In this document: positions 49,049 to 62,629 of the stretch, one piece after another
How positions within the stretch are numbered: the stretch's first letter is position 1
How the letters are laid out: each line of letters starts with the position of its first letter
Made by a program: the position numbers and the translations under genes
Source of the DNA: Jacaranda mimosifolia
Taxonomy: Eukaryota; Streptophyta; Magnoliopsida; Lamiales; Bignoniaceae
Direction: 5' to 3'
Length of the DNA stretch: 64,000 nt
NCBI GenBank assembly: GCA_018894105.1
Contig: CM032127.1
Coordinates: 2,637,001 to 2,701,000, forward strand
The notes under the pieces: model-generated
The model's database searches: none
What the model was told of the DNA's origin: nothing
What the model saw: the letters and a program-made list of their open reading frames with translations, nothing else

Positions 49049-49492
49049 GTTCTTTCTAATTATTTCATTTTATTCTGATCTTTAGTTTATTTTAAACTTT
49101 TAAATAAATATATTAAAATCATTATATAATTATAATACAATAAAAAATATATATATAAATATCTACTAATTTTACAATTTAAAAGTTTTATTATGTGCAT
49201 TACATTTGCCGAAATTACTGGTTTAATAAAGAATCCTCAATGGTATATTTTATGATTAATTGATAAATTAACTTTTCGCCTTTTCACAATTTTCTTAAAA
49301 ATTTAAAAAGATACATTAAAATTATTTTTAAAAATTAGAATTACATAATATATTAAATAATTTTTTTATTTTTATTATTTTATAAAAGTTTAGCAATACG
49401 TATAAAATGTGTTAAAATCACTTATACCATGGTTATATATAGTAATAAAAAGGAAAAAAAAATCTTGAAAATAGTACTTAAGTAATTCGTCC

Positions 49493-49616
49493 GCCAAGTA
49501 GCTTGTGGTCCGATGACATAAGTTTCCTACTTAATGTGAGAGATCGGGTGTTCGAGCCATAAGGAACTCTTAATATGTGTGCGTATGTATAAATAAATAT
49601 ATATATATATATATAT
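49493..49616 (+). mobile_element. tRNA-derived SINE with AT tail
   Basis: Starts GCCAAGTAGCTTGTGG, like the SINE at 26,886, and has a B-box-like GTGTTCGAGCC. It ends in a TA-repeat tail. Flanks TAATTCGTCC (49,483-49,492) and TGATTCATCC (49,617-49,626) agree at eight of ten positions. Confidence 0.75.
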
Positions 49617-50109
49617 TGATTCATCCCTTTATCACTTATCTAGATTTCACCAATTTTGACGATTCATTTAAATTCTCATCGAAAACCAAAAGAAAAATAA
49701 ATATAAATACAAATTATAAAGTTTATAGTTTTTTTATAAAATATATTACCCATTCAAGAACTGTTAAATTGACCTCTAAATAAAAGGAGGCCACATTTTT
49801 ACCTGAAATAGTACGCCAGCTCATAAGCCACTATTTGTATACATTTATGCCAATAATGCACTCTTTTGTTTAATATCCCAATAGTCCCAAATTTGCACGT
49901 CCATCATTACCCTACTTAGACTTACCCCCAAAAATAATATCAAGAAATTAAACTATTTCAAATTACGTAATATATAAGTATTTATCTTTCTATGACTATC
50001 AATAAACATGTATATGTCTTCCAGTTATTGTTCCACTCTATTAATTAAAAAATAACAATATAAAAATTTGATCGCATCAATAAAATTTCTCTCTACCAAA
50101 AAAAGCCAA

Positions 50110-50423
50110 GGGAATGTTTGGTTATGTTTTTTATTTGATTTGATTATGTTTTTTAAGAGAATGAATTATTGGAGAATGCGAAAATTATTTCTTCTTATGT
50201 TTGTTTATATTTTGGATGAGACATTTTTTACTGAAACAGTCAAATCAATACTTTTTTGTTGAATTTTTGGGGTGAAAATAGAATTGAATGATTTTTTTAA
50301 TATTAGAATATAATAAAATATATATTATGCATATATCATATATGCATGTATATATTGAAGAATGTGCATTTTTTTAAAAAAATGGAGATATATTATTCTA
50401 GAAAAACATAACTAAACACTCCC
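50110..50423. mobile_element. MITE, 314 bp (GTTTGGTTATG terminal repeats)
   Basis: Left GGGAATGTTTGGTTATGTTT pairs with right AAAACATAACTAAACACTCCCC over about 22 bp with few mismatches. AT-rich interior with no coding. AAG flanks both ends, possibly a 3-bp target duplication. A related copy is at about 4,150-4,467. Confidence 0.75.
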
Positions 50424-50732
50424 CAAGTATTTTCTTTCATTCCCCTAGATCTTCCATCCCCACAACAAAAAAGAAAACATTGACTAAAACCAAAAATCGC
50501 AGAATTTATTCAAAAATGATATATTTTGGTGGCCCCTAAAAATTTTCCTTTTATTTATTTAAAAACATTATCTTGCTTTCTTAATTGAGGCGAATACAAA
50601 TATATCCATATATATATATATATATATTATTAAAGAAATATTATATTATTTTTTATTTATTTATTGGCATTGATAATAAAAATTATTTATAACAAAACAT
50701 TTATCTTATACCAAGATAATCCAGAAATTAGG

Positions 50733-51143
50733 GGGCCTGTTCTTTTAACTTCTCCCAAAAAAAATTCATTATACCACAACAATTACAAAATAAGTACAAT
50801 TCTCTAATCATTGTTCCAAAAAATAAAATTTCAATACCCAAAAAACCCTTACAAAACAATTCCAAAAAACCCTACACCCTAATTTTAATCATTACAAATA
50901 TATACATATATATATATAAATCACTTTCACCTACAAACCCAACCAAAAAACAACTGATTTGACATCAACAGTAAAATTTATCTCCCCCAAAACACAAAAG
51001 AACAAACAAGTTATTTTCAATTCATTTTTCATATTTTTCCAAAACAAAAAGAAACATATGCCACATTTTCCAAATTTTTTCCCAAAAATGCATTCTCCCA
51101 AAATATTTTCTACAAAACACCCAAAAGCTAAAAGAACAGGTCC
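50733..51143. mobile_element. MITE, about 410 bp (GGCCTGTTCTTTTA terminal repeats)
   Basis: Left GGGCCTGTTCTTTTAACTT pairs with right AAGCTAAAAGAACAGGTCC. Interior is A-rich with no coding. Target duplication is not clear. Confidence 0.7.
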
Positions 51144-52200
51144 AAAATGTTGGGCAAGAGACCCTATACCCCCGGTCACCCCACTCCAACCACCCAAAAA
51201 AAAAAAAAAAAAGGGAAAAAGAAAAGAGAAAAGAGAAAAATCCAACCCTACTACATACCAAATATTACTTCACCTTTCAAAATAATTCTATCTACCACAA
51301 AATAAAATAAGCATCCATCATATTCTCCAAACCTACTCTCAAATTCATCTGCCCCAAGACAAACCCCACACTACTACATAATGTTTCGAAAGATAGCCCT
51401 TGTATTTTGTAGCCTTTTGGTTCCAATACCAAGCATGTAGCCTTTTGGTTCCAATAACAGGCATGTAGAACCCGCCCCGCACCCAAACAAAAAAAAAATG
51501 AAATGAAAAAAGAGCACACACAGAGAGAGAACTAACATTAGTTATACCAAAGTGCAAAAGTTTTTCTTTTTGCTTCCCTCAAATCCTTCTAAGCACAATA
51601 GAGAATCTTTCCCTCATTTACAATGCATTGATATGGCGATTCCCATTGGAATGGCTAATTTTCCAATACCTTTAAATGAAATTACGTAAATGATCTACAG
51701 AAACTCTGTAAACATAAGAGAAAAAGAAAAATAGAAATAATCGTCGTTATGTAAACTACATAGGTACAGCCAGCATATTGCCTTCTTCACAACAGAATGG
51801 AGAATAGCAACCAGATCTCTTAAACCAGCCAAAAATAGCCACTCTCCCTGCATTACAAAAAACCAAAACAGCCATATATCACTTCTCCCCAAAATATGCA
51901 CATATTGGAATTACTATATTGATGGAAGCATTCAAATTTTGCATAAGTAGGAAGAGAGATCTATGAATCCTTACCATTGTATGTACATGGAAAAGAAAGC
52001 AAAGTTTCTTAGTTAATATTGTCATTTCCAAAATAAACGAAAGAATTCCTGTTGTGTACCACAAGGAGAGAAAAAAGACCATGAATCAACAAGTGGATTA
52101 TGGATGTGAAGTTAAAACCAATATGGCCACTTTGCCAGTGCTAGAATCAAGATTTTAATTAGTAGTATCGCATACCCCATGCACAACGTTGAACTGATGT
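51144..52200. other. Spacer between MITE and the second ASI1-like copy
   Basis: Includes a 27-bp direct duplication near 51,405-51,465 (TAGCCTTTTGGTTCCAAT twice) and A-rich runs. No gene was recognised. The 3' UTR of the second copy probably lies just below 52,200. Confidence 0.5.
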
Positions 52201-54535
52201 TCACTTCGACTTGAGATCATTCTTAAGTTTCTTTAATTCCTTCCATTGTTCCTAATAAGCATAAAATAAACGCAGCTTGAAATATGTATGAATTCATTGA
52301 AAACAGTAACGCAGAGTTTTTATTAGATCCAAAAGAATATCAAGAAAATTTCACCTGATAAAGCTTCTCCCACCATTTATCAGATTTTGATTGCAGTAAG
52401 CACCAGGACATAGCCATCTCATATTCAATTGTGTTATTCTGGGAGTAATGAGAAGTAGAGACAGCTTCTTTCTGGACAATGCAAAAAGAACAAAATCAAA
52501 AATGATATTTGGAATGTCAAAAAAGCATGCCAAACTTTTGTGCAAGCACTTTCTTGGGGTTGGGGGGAGCACCATTTCCCTTTGTATTTGACGCCTAGCT
52601 TTGTCAATAGCCAAATGACCAACAAATGTTGTCTGCTTTTCAAACTTGGGAAAAGCTCTAGTGGAGACTACCAGAGGCCTGCAAAGAGAGTAGTTTTCAG
52701 GCGTACACCCTCCCTCCAGAAAGGAAGCAAGATAAATCAGTTCTGACATCACATATAAAAACTGAAATGCTTGGGACATTGTAGGGTTGTAAAATCTTGA
52801 CCAGAAGTAGAGAGAGAAGTGACCGTCGACTTATTTGTGTAAAAGATCCTCACATAGCAAAAAATATTATGACATTTATCATATTATCAGGCACCTAACA
52901 ACAGAATATAAGCATGCTTTTTAAACAGATTATTCACAGAAGCACATCAAAATTCATGCTTCTATGAAGCATTGATGTTAAATTAAATTGGCACATACCT
53001 CTGATTTGGTAACATTAAGCATACATCATCCAGTTTTTTTACAACTCTATCCACAGCTTCCCTTGTTTTAAATATAACAAAAGCTTGACCTGAAACACAA
53101 TTTCAGCAGGAAGCAAACAGAGATCATGAGTATGCTTTATTCCCAAATAGAACATAATGCTGGAAGAGGAGAACCGAAGACAGGAAGAAGTAAATATTAC
53201 AATAGAGAAAAAGAAAATGGCTGCCGGCCAAGGGCTTCACCTTGTTTGCAATGTAAGAATATAATACCAGAATAAATGCACCTATTAAACCACTCATGGC
53301 ATAAAGCGACAAATGGTGTATTTATCTACATACCTGTGTGCGGATTAGAAATAGCTGTATGTTGCACCATTTTAGCTGTACAATTTTCCTTAAATGCATG
53401 CCAAATAATATCCTGAAAGTAGAACCATGTAATTATAATTAAACACCACATAATATAATTATTAAAAAGAATGTAAAAGGGGAAAAATGAGCAATAGAAT
53501 TATCTGCAACAAAACTCAACCCCTGCCTGTAACCCAACCTCCACATAGAGGGTGGGTTCCAAGAAAAAGCAGGAGGTTGAGGATGATGAACAAGAAATAC
53601 TAATGCTTAATTGGTAAACAAATGTACCAACCGGCCCACAACAATACATACATTATAACCCATCAAAACAACCACATAAAGGGAGAAAAACAGTTTATTG
53701 ATCAAACTCAACATTAATAAAGCTACACGATATCATCCTTTGAAGAAAAATAGCCAAAAACAACACATCTAACAAGGGGACATTTAAATCTCATACACTA
53801 TAAGATTCAAATCATTACGTAGCACGACATGCAAGTACGCCAAGCTTGAAAAGGATAAAAGAATGCCATAGAAAATGGGATGATCTTACCTCTACCTCTC
53901 CTGAAGTATATTCTGGATCTAAATTCTGGAGCAAAACCAATCTCCCTTGATCATGAGCAGTCTTCATTCTTTCCTCCCAAGGCTGTGGACAAAAGATAAA
54001 GAATTGAGTTAAGTGAACACTATACATTTCAATAAAGAACACAAGGACAAAACTATAGAAGTATCCACACAATGAACAATTACGAAGTAACAGATACCTC
54101 AGGGACATCTAGCAAGAGTAGAAAGAAGGATTTAAGATCTAAAACATTGACTATTTGACCTAATGGCAAAAGAGCAAAACGTCACGTCTGGAATCCTAAC
54201 AAGTTTAATTTTTACTTTATAGAAAGGTTACATACCAGATCAAAAACCACGTGCATATAAAAACTGGGCATGGGCTTCAATATAATGATTGCAATAGGCC
54301 ATCATTTACTAAATCAATTTGAATTACATATCAACAATTTATTATAACTAACACCCAAAAAAAACTGAAAAAAGAAGAAGAAGAACAATGAATCTAAAAG
54401 AAAATTTTACAACACATCCCCATATTGAGTATCAATATATTCTTCCATCCTATCCTTGCACAGAAGCATAAGAAAAATTCAAGAGCATGATGAACAAATG
54501 ATGAAACTCACCAATTTGATCCATTTATTTTTTTC
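52201..54535 (-). CDS. Second ASI1-like copy, 3' RRM part only (7 exons, 186 aa visible), partial
   Basis: Exons (minus): 54,512-54,535; 53,890-53,982; 53,334-53,412; 52,999-53,089; 52,573-52,678; 52,355-52,471; 52,201-52,251. Phases match, and exon sizes parallel the 3' half of the ASI1-like gene at 32.0-46.8 kb. The RRM is complete: VLLQNLDPEYTSGEVE, DIIWHAFKENCTAKMVQ, QAFVIFKTRE. It continues into FVGHLAIDKARRQ and a tail ending KNDLKSK. All splice sites and the frame are intact, so it is not an obvious pseudogene. No BAH or low-complexity exon was found up to 64,000. The equivalent intron in the first copy is 6.4 kb, so the 5' half may lie beyond the window, or this is a 5'-truncated tandem duplicate. 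Confidence 0.82.
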
Positions 54536-55499
54536 CTGCAAGCAAACCAAAAGGCGCACATTAGAAGAGAAATTTATTGGGACAGTATATGACTCGCAAA
54601 ATAATGCTTTGTAAGGGCTACTGACAATGCAAACATAGGACATGGTATATCGACAAATTCCCATTCGAATGAATCACAACTTCATGTAAATAGATCCATG
54701 CGCCAAAATACGAAGTCCTAGTCCATTATATGGAAAACATACTTCATACACTAAAATGTCAATCAATTCTATGATTAGAATGTGGAAGAAGGTTTCAACA
54801 GTGATTAGAATGTGAAACAAGAGTTTAAGACCTTGTGCCTAAAAAGGATCTTATGGCAATCATGTTTAAAGCACTGCAAAGATTAACAACGAATATAGAG
54901 TTGTAAGGATAGAAATGAGGGGAAAGCAAGAGAGTTTTATCATCTCTAGGTAAGAAATCCTCCCAAGTTCATAAGTTGTGGTAGTTCATAGGTAATTGCT
55001 TAAGCTTCAGTAATTGATAAATGCATCTTTAAATCCACTTCATAAATTTACGTCTTATCAATCCTTGTTTATAAAGTTCTTTTGAAGACTCATGCATCAA
55101 ACTACCTACAATACATGCATCAAGGGATAGTCTACACGTTTCATTAATAATGAAAACAATATGCATTTTCTTGTGAATATTATAATAGTTGGTGCGCACT
55201 TTATTAGACACTCGAGCAAAGAATGTAAATCATGCGTGCATTTGCGCCATTTGAATCGTGAAATGGACCTAAATATGTTATGAGTTCGACTAGTTGCAAA
55301 GGACTTTAGAGATCTGACCATCTATAATCCAAATCCCTCTAGATGTGTGATTCATGTGTGAAGTGTGATCTTCGTTGGAGATATGGTGGGTTATTGTTCT
55401 TGGAGGCGATAAGAGAGCTGGAAGGCAATATAAGAAACAAGGCAAGAGGGCTCAAAGGAAATTGTTTGTCTTTTTGTTATCATGAAATTATACGTGAAA
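54536..55499. other. Spacer or intron, no gene seen
   Basis: If the second ASI1-like copy has 5' exons beyond the window, this is intron. No exon or transposon end was recognised. Confidence 0.4.
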
Positions 55500-56275
55500 T
55501 TATTAAAGGTGCTCGCCTCGCTTGCCTCAGGCAACCAGGTGAGCGAGGCAAGCCCCTGGCTCCTCATTCTGCTGAGGCAAATCACCAGAAGAGAGGCACC
55601 CACAGGCGACCAGGCGAGCGAGGAGAGCCCCTTGCACCTCATTCTGCTGAGACCAGGTGCCAGATGAGAGGCGCCCGCCTCGCCTCAACCAGTAAGGCGG
55701 GCCGCTTTGTCCGCCTTACTAAAAAGAAATATTTATGGTATTTTTTCTACAAAAGACCCTAATTTCGACTTAGAAAAATATTAGCATATAGCATTTGTCC
55801 ACTCACAGTTCACCAACCAGTCCCGTCACGGCCATGGCCACTCGCCGCTGCCGGTCACTGCACCAGGTACGATTTTGCTTCCTTTTGTTTTTCTTTCATT
55901 TTCTGTTTTCTCTAACAACCTTGAGGTCCTTGACTTTTTATATGGTTTTTGTTTCTTTTTTTAAAAAACTTAAAATTTGCTGTTTTTTCAAATTTATATA
56001 ATTATTTCTGCTTTTTTTTTTTTTTTGCTTTTTTATTCTGATATTTTTCTTTTAGCTGTTCTTTTCTAATTTTTACTGTTTTTCTTTTTTCTTTTTTTCT
56101 TTTTTTTTATTAGTTTTTCGTTACTTTATTCAAAAGTTCTAAATATAATTTAATTTTTCATATATTGTTTTGGCATTTATAACATATTTTTGGAATTTTT
56201 GCATTATATATTTTTTTAAATTATTGCTTTGTTCGCCTTTTGGCCATCCGCCTCTCGCCTTAAAAATAGGCCTTT
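55500..56275. mobile_element. Probable non-autonomous transposon rich in GCGAGGCAAGC/GCCTCGC motifs
   Basis: An abruptly GC-rich block (55,505-55,710) has inverted motifs such as GCTCGCCTCGCTTGCCT and GTGAGCGAGGCAAGC, and a tandem duplication of about 90 bp containing CTCATTCTGCTGAG. A T-rich stretch follows, closing with CGCCTCTCGCCTTAAAAATAGG. It encloses MATRRCRSLHQ followed by a GTACG donor-like site (55,832-55,870), possibly a captured exon. The ends are not certain. CATGAAATTATACG (55,479) and CATGAATTATACG (56,287) flank it. Confidence 0.5.
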
Positions 56276-59200
56276 CATAACTATGACATGAATTATACGA
56301 TATTTGCAACACGCAATAATTCACACAAAATACACACAAATACACATCATGATTTAAGTGGTAGTTATCAGTAATTCATGCCTTGCTTGTTTATCGGCAA
56401 CTAATCTAGCTCCTGAAATATATAACATTCTTGATCCTTCCTTTTACTAGTCTTCTAGGCTGGAATCATAAATGGGTTGTCTCCTCTTGGATGATCTTTT
56501 CTATAGGTAGAACTACTATGAGCGGTCTAAACTTCAATCCTTATTTCTTCAAATTATCTTCTCGTACCCAAGCCCTTTTTCCAAAGTCTTGTGGAGGAGA
56601 ATTTCACACTTATCTCACTAAATAAGTGAGACTATTATAAAATACTTTTGTAGAGCCAAAAAAAGGTATAGGTTATATAGCATACAAGTAGAATCTATAT
56701 TGTTTACTTGTATATTATCTTTCCGAGTGAAGGGTATGCCTTTTGCAATTCCTAGTTAGTAGTCTTAATTATGTATCACTAGCTATTTGGATCTATGCAC
56801 AAAAGAACATTCTACCATAGTATTTAATTTATATTAAGCATGCTGCTAGTTTATTTCAAGAAGAAAAGAACCGCATTGGCTAGTATGGCAACAATTGCCC
56901 TCATGTCTAGGCTACAATCAAATCATAGCGCTTACGCTATTTTGTTATTGTAAAAGCTATATCTATTGGCAGCATGGGCTTAATCCTAAGTATCAAAGCA
57001 AAGGTCACATTTGATTTAAAGGAGAAGCAATTTGTGGAAAGGGAATTATTGACTTATGCATCAACAATAGGCCTCATGGTTATTGTTGAGATTGTTAGCT
57101 TGCAAGATAGCAATTGCTTCCATTGCAAGGCTACAGTTAATATGTTGAGCTTGGTTTGTCTAATTTGAAATTTTGAGTTGCACTATTACTAACAATTTGG
57201 ATCTAAGCACAAAAGCATACAATCAATCCTAGATATGGAATCCTGCATTAACAAGGTTTTTACGAGAAAAGGTTTGCTCTGTAGAAATTGCTATAAAGTT
57301 ATGGTTAATCTCTATGATGCCAAATTGCCAAACTAATACCAATCCCTTAATCTAGGAATCATATATTGGGAAAAACAGGGACGATTAATATATGTAGATT
57401 CTAGTATATCAGGCCATAAGCTATTTTAACAGTACAAATATGTAGCTTCTTACATGTAAACAACTCATTAAAATAGAGAGGTGGCTAAAAGAGTGACAGC
57501 CAATCTTGTGCAATGCATCTTACAAGTCCCAACTAAAAACTAGAGCACCGCCAAATTGAATATGTGATGTAATATGGTAAAAACATTATTTTTAAAGGAG
57601 TTTTATCTCCATGGAACTAAACCCCTAAAGAGCTAAACCCAAACCATTATACAGCTTGAACCCTCTATTAAAAAGGCTAGATGATAGTTTAATCGTTAAA
57701 GCTCAAAGGGACCTGTAACTAGGGGACAAAGAATGGCACATAAAGCTGTGGCTAATCCCCCAGCCAAGATTCCTAATTGGTTAGGAGTGGCATATCATTG
57801 TTAGTGGCTAAGGTGCTAAGGTGAGGGGAGTATCCTCCCCTCCTTGATAAGACATTCCTCGCTGTATACGAAGGTATTTCACATAAGATAATTTGATTGT
57901 CAAAACATCTTATAGGATGGAAAAGTAGTAAGGATTTGGTGACATTTTTAGGATAACATAAGCTTTACACCCAAGATCAATAATAGTTCTCTCTTTAGAC
58001 AACCAAAGCATATACTCACCCAAAGTTTACGATCAACTCACAAGACTATGGATGACAATCACAATAATGTTTAATGCTAATTTACAGAACAATCTCCGAA
58101 GACCCAAATCCGAATGAACCATTGCTCTTCTATATCATAATAATTATTGATCCACATGCCACTACTATCCTTAAAAGCCCTTTCATCTCGCTTCTCCCCC
58201 TGGGAACAAGCATTCCTCCATCAAGCTGCCACCGTCACCACCACCACCACCACAGTAGACATCCATAGCTAATCACCTTAGATTATGGATGAGAATCATC
58301 TATTGCAACAGTATTATAGCTTAATACTGAAAACGTTATTCTACAATCATATTAACATGAGATTCAACTTGATCAAATTTTTATCAATATTGACAAGCTT
58401 TTGAAGAAGTTAAAAAGTAATTTAGTATGCTACTAGTAATGGCTCCTCTTTCATTACTTCATTATTCCCACACTTCTCAATTACCATCAAATGGCACTTA
58501 GTTCATATCTTTAAGTTCAATCACTGACAAGGTTCAAAGAAAGGATAGATTGTTGATGAAGAATCAATTCCGGACCATGAAATGCTAGCAAATGAAAAAA
58601 CTTGCTTTTCTTTTCTCGCATCCGCTCCTAACATAGCCAAGTAATAGGAACTTGTTTGAGGTAAAGGTTCTCCCCATGCTAATACTAGAAAAGATACTAG
58701 TGAAAGTAGTTTGGTCATAGCAATTAGGTTTGTTACAGTTTCTAGTAAGGGAATAAACACCAATTTATTTCATTACCTACCCTACTAGTTTAGGTAATAT
58801 GATATCTCTGCAAACAACCTCATCAATTAGGAGAGGTGGAGTAGTGGCGCTAAAGTAAGTTGAAAGGTATTTCTCAATAGTGAACTAAAACCAAGCTCAT
58901 GAGATTATTATCCTGGGTCTAAAGAAGTTGATAGAATCCCTTTTGTTACGTCCTGAATCCCCATATCCTTTGATAGGGGACATGAGGGTGAAAAAAGTTA
59001 AAAGGGAGGGATTGGACTCCTCTCACTTTTGACATAGCAAGTCTTCAATGCCCCTTATTTTGTGAGTATTAAAAAAGTTAATTTTTAAGTTTGAATTTGT
59101 TTATTTTGAATCCAAGTTATTCTACTTCATTTTTTATTTACATCATTCCTTAAGTCCCATAAGTTTGATGCCATAGGAAGAGATGAACACAATACTAGAG

Positions 59201-60159
59201 TGCTCGCAAATACTAATTTGCCTCAGTGTCAACTTTTAAAAGAACATTTGACAAAATTTAAATACTAAGAAGTTAAATGTATGCTTCGACAATTTAAAGG
59301 AACAAATATAGCACAGGATATAGTTCCAAGGGCAAAGAGGATTTTAACAAAATATTGGGGGAGGAGTTATAAGATTCATAAAGAAATTAGGTTTGGATTT
59401 GAGAAAAAGAATTGGAGTAATGTCAAGTATATTATGAATTTGCAAAAATAACATTTGTAAAGAAATTAGGTATAGATTTGAGTGGGGAAAATTAGAGTAA
59501 ATTTCAAATATCATGATCTTGAAAAAATAACTCATTAGCTGCAAGGCAATTTAGAACCCAAAATCACACGAAATGTACCACCTACTAAAATTAATTTGTA
59601 AATATTCCCAAATCCTTCAATCCAAAAACATCTTATGACCTCGTCTAATTTAAATCCTAAAATTCTAGTCTTCAAATATATCAAATTAGCAACTCCTCTA
59701 ATGAAGAGGCAATTTCTTGTCCATAGAATTATTCCAACTAATGACCAACAATTGGCCCCTAAAACTTGCACATCCAAAAAGCATAATGTTGGGATTGTAT
59801 TGATTGTTTTTGTTACAATAGGCTATAATGTGTAAGAAGGATCATCTATTTTCTATGATAATTATTGCAAAAAATAAAATACTTAGGATTAATATTATTG
59901 AAAAATCCATATCCCCTATTAATAAGCCTGTTAATGAGTAAGGCATTACCTTATTAAAGCTCATGCCCTAAACTATACCCTATTTTACCCAAAATAATAA
60001 GACTCTAACTCCATCCTCTACCCAACCTATCCAAGACCTAGGAGGTCCAGCTTTTTGAATTGAGGTTCTTAATGTCTAGATCAAAGTTCGGATCATCTAT
60101 AAGCTTTAGCTTTTGGATAAAAGACATCTAATATTTAATATCTTTAAAATACCCCTTAC
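56276..60159. other. Spacer or intron, no gene recognised
   Basis: Mixed AT-rich sequence with only short open frames that match nothing I know. A short CCACCACCACCACCA run occurs near 58,230. Confidence 0.45.
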
Positions 60160-60167
60160 ATGCAAAA

Positions 60168-60725
60168 CATTGATTAAAAAACCGGACCGGACTGGCCGGT
60201 CGGACCGTCGACCAGCCGGTGGCCCGGAACGGTTCGACAGGTGAACTGGAACAGTTTTTAAAAAAAAAATTTAATTTTTTTAATTTTTTGTTTGGCCTAA
60301 GTACTAAAGTTAAAGGCCAGGGTACAAGCAAGAAGTCAAAATAACTTAATATTAGTCAATTTTCACTATTCCCATTTCCCACAATCACTCTTTTATCTTT
60401 CATTCTCACTTTCTCTTCCTAACTCCTAAGCAAACTGAGAGCAGCAGCCAACAGCAGAGACAGCAGCAGCCTTCGGCCCTTCACCACATCCACGGCTTCA
60501 CAAGACACAAATCCAATGCCACGGTTCGATGATGTTAAAGAATATCATTTAATCTCTTTATGTTATATATTTTGACATTTTCCTAATTTTTAAATAATAT
60601 ATATAATATAAATATATATATAGCGTAATTATGACGTCACGGTTCAATTACGGTCCAACCAATGGTTGAACCAGTGAACCGGTAAGTTTTCCGGTTCAAT
60701 GAACGGTCCGATTTTTCGAACACTG
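60168..60725. mobile_element. hAT-type MITE, 558 bp, with 8-bp target duplication
   Basis: Left end CATTGATTAAAAAACCGG and right end, reverse-complemented, CAGTGTTCGAAAAATCGG. Flanks ATGCAAAA (60,160-60,167) and ATGCAAAC (60,726-60,733) agree at seven of eight. Subterminal ACCGGACCGG/AACGGTCCG motifs are typical of this common plant family. The middle holds a CAG-rich fragment but no full gene. Confidence 0.88.
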
Positions 60726-61092
60726 ATGCAAACAATATTCTTCTTGTGAAGCCTAACGCATGAAACTCTTTTCTAGGGATGGGCAAACGGGATCAAGATT
60801 CTCCCGACCTGGCCCAACTCAATTTTGACATTTCAGAATTTAGAATTCAAGTTTTGTCGAGCACCAAATTCAACTCATCACAATTGGGATGGATTTTGGG
60901 ATATGACAATCCTGATTGGGTAATCAGTACCCAATTATTTAAATAAATTAATAATTTAATTTAAACTCAAGCTTGAGCCTTTCTTTTCTTCCACATTTAT
61001 TTGTCTCAGTCTCATAGCCGCCCCAACCCAAACTCCCAAGCCAAACCCTAACCCCAAATCACTCGCCCACCACCCGACACCACCCACACTTT

Positions 61093-61132
61093 TCTCCCAG
61101 GCCAGTTGCACACTTTTCTCCCAGGCCAGTTG
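61093..61132. repeat. Short tandem duplication (CACTTTTCTCCCAGGCCAGTTG twice, overlapping spacing)
   Basis: A unit of about 26 bp is present twice in the left arm of the outer hAT element. Short and probably without function. Confidence 0.7.
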
Positions 61133-62629
61133 CCATGCCCACACCCACATTTATATGCTTGACTTTGATCATTTTTGGTTGGGCTTGTTTGTACATAACA
61201 TAAAGCTCGGCTTTGGTTAGTTTTGTTTGAGTGTTTTGGGAGATGTTTTCTAAGAATAAATTTGGGATAGTGGATTTGAATATGATGTATATTTGATTTG
61301 GGGTAAATGGCACTTCACTCCCCCAAGTTTACTCGTTTTGGCATATTATCCCCCAAAGATAACTTAAAGCAACTTCACCCCCTCAATTTAGGCTCATTAG
61401 AACACTTTGCGCCCCATGCAAAATTTTAGGTGAATTATGCGGCTGGAAAAAAGGCTATTTTTGTCATTTTCATACTTCCCCATGTTTTTCCATCTAAACA
61501 AAAAAGAAACCTAACTACTCTTGTGATTTCAACATTTTCCAACTCAAAAAGAAGAACAAGAATCCATCTTCCAGGAACAATGGTTGCAGGGGTTCTTATT
61601 CTTTTCTTACATTTTATTAGCTCTCTCTTTTTTTTCTTTTTTTCTTTTCCACCTAATACAACAAGAATTCATCCTCGAGAATATCTGTAGGTTAACCTAA
61701 TGTATATTACCCAAAACTTAACAAATAAATTTTAAAACAAATTAAGAATGAATACAAGAAATTTTCATATGAGGATAGATGGAAGAAATTGCATCTAGTA
61801 GGATAAATATGGCAAACACAAAAACAACAAAATCTACTTTCTAAACCTTGTAAAGACTCAAAAAAGATGATATTCACTAGATGCAAATAGCAAAGCACAT
61901 GTATAGGAAAGAAAACAAATCAAGGAACTAGACTTAAGTGTAATTCAAACAGGTAAGATCTATAAAGCCTTACTAATCTTGCTCATAAAGGTACATAAAA
62001 GGAATAGCTATTCAAAATGATGCCTACAGCTATGGTTCTAAGCTTTGGTTCCTTGCTAATTTGTATGTAGAAAATACATGTCCACAACTGACGCCACGGC
62101 GGCGCCCGTAAAGAATGACGCAAAGCTTACCTTATATCAACTCATTTGCTTTCTCTCAGTATTTAGGAATTTCATTATTAATTGAATTTTAGTTAGAAGG
62201 ATTTTCATGTATGCAACGGGGATGGTGATTGTGTTGTAAATGAGGCAACAATACTTGGATAGTTGGATTGTAAAATGCATCTTTGATGAGTGTCTCACAA
62301 ACAATTAGAGATTGTGCAAAAACTGTAACAAGACGTGGAAAGTAGGATTCAACTTGCAAAGAAATTTGGACGAATCTCAAAATTTGCACTTTTGGAAGGC
62401 AGAGGATTTGCTAAGAATCATTCATTTTTGTCTCAACAAGATCATGACAACAGCCCACTTTCCTGCTTTTTGTATAAATTCTAAAAATCATTTGTAGAAA
62501 ATTTGATTCGGTTCACTCGTAAAAAACTCTTTCAATCATCTATTGTATGATCTTTTGGTATTCTATCTTCATATTATCAAATATTGATTCATGAGATGAA
62601 AAGGCCAAAGTTATTGAAGGGTGTAGACT

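Noticed and set aside
58521..58763. 80-codon minus-strand frame with a hydrophobic start
   Set aside because: No family recognised, no splice partners, and a transposon-rich context; probably chance.
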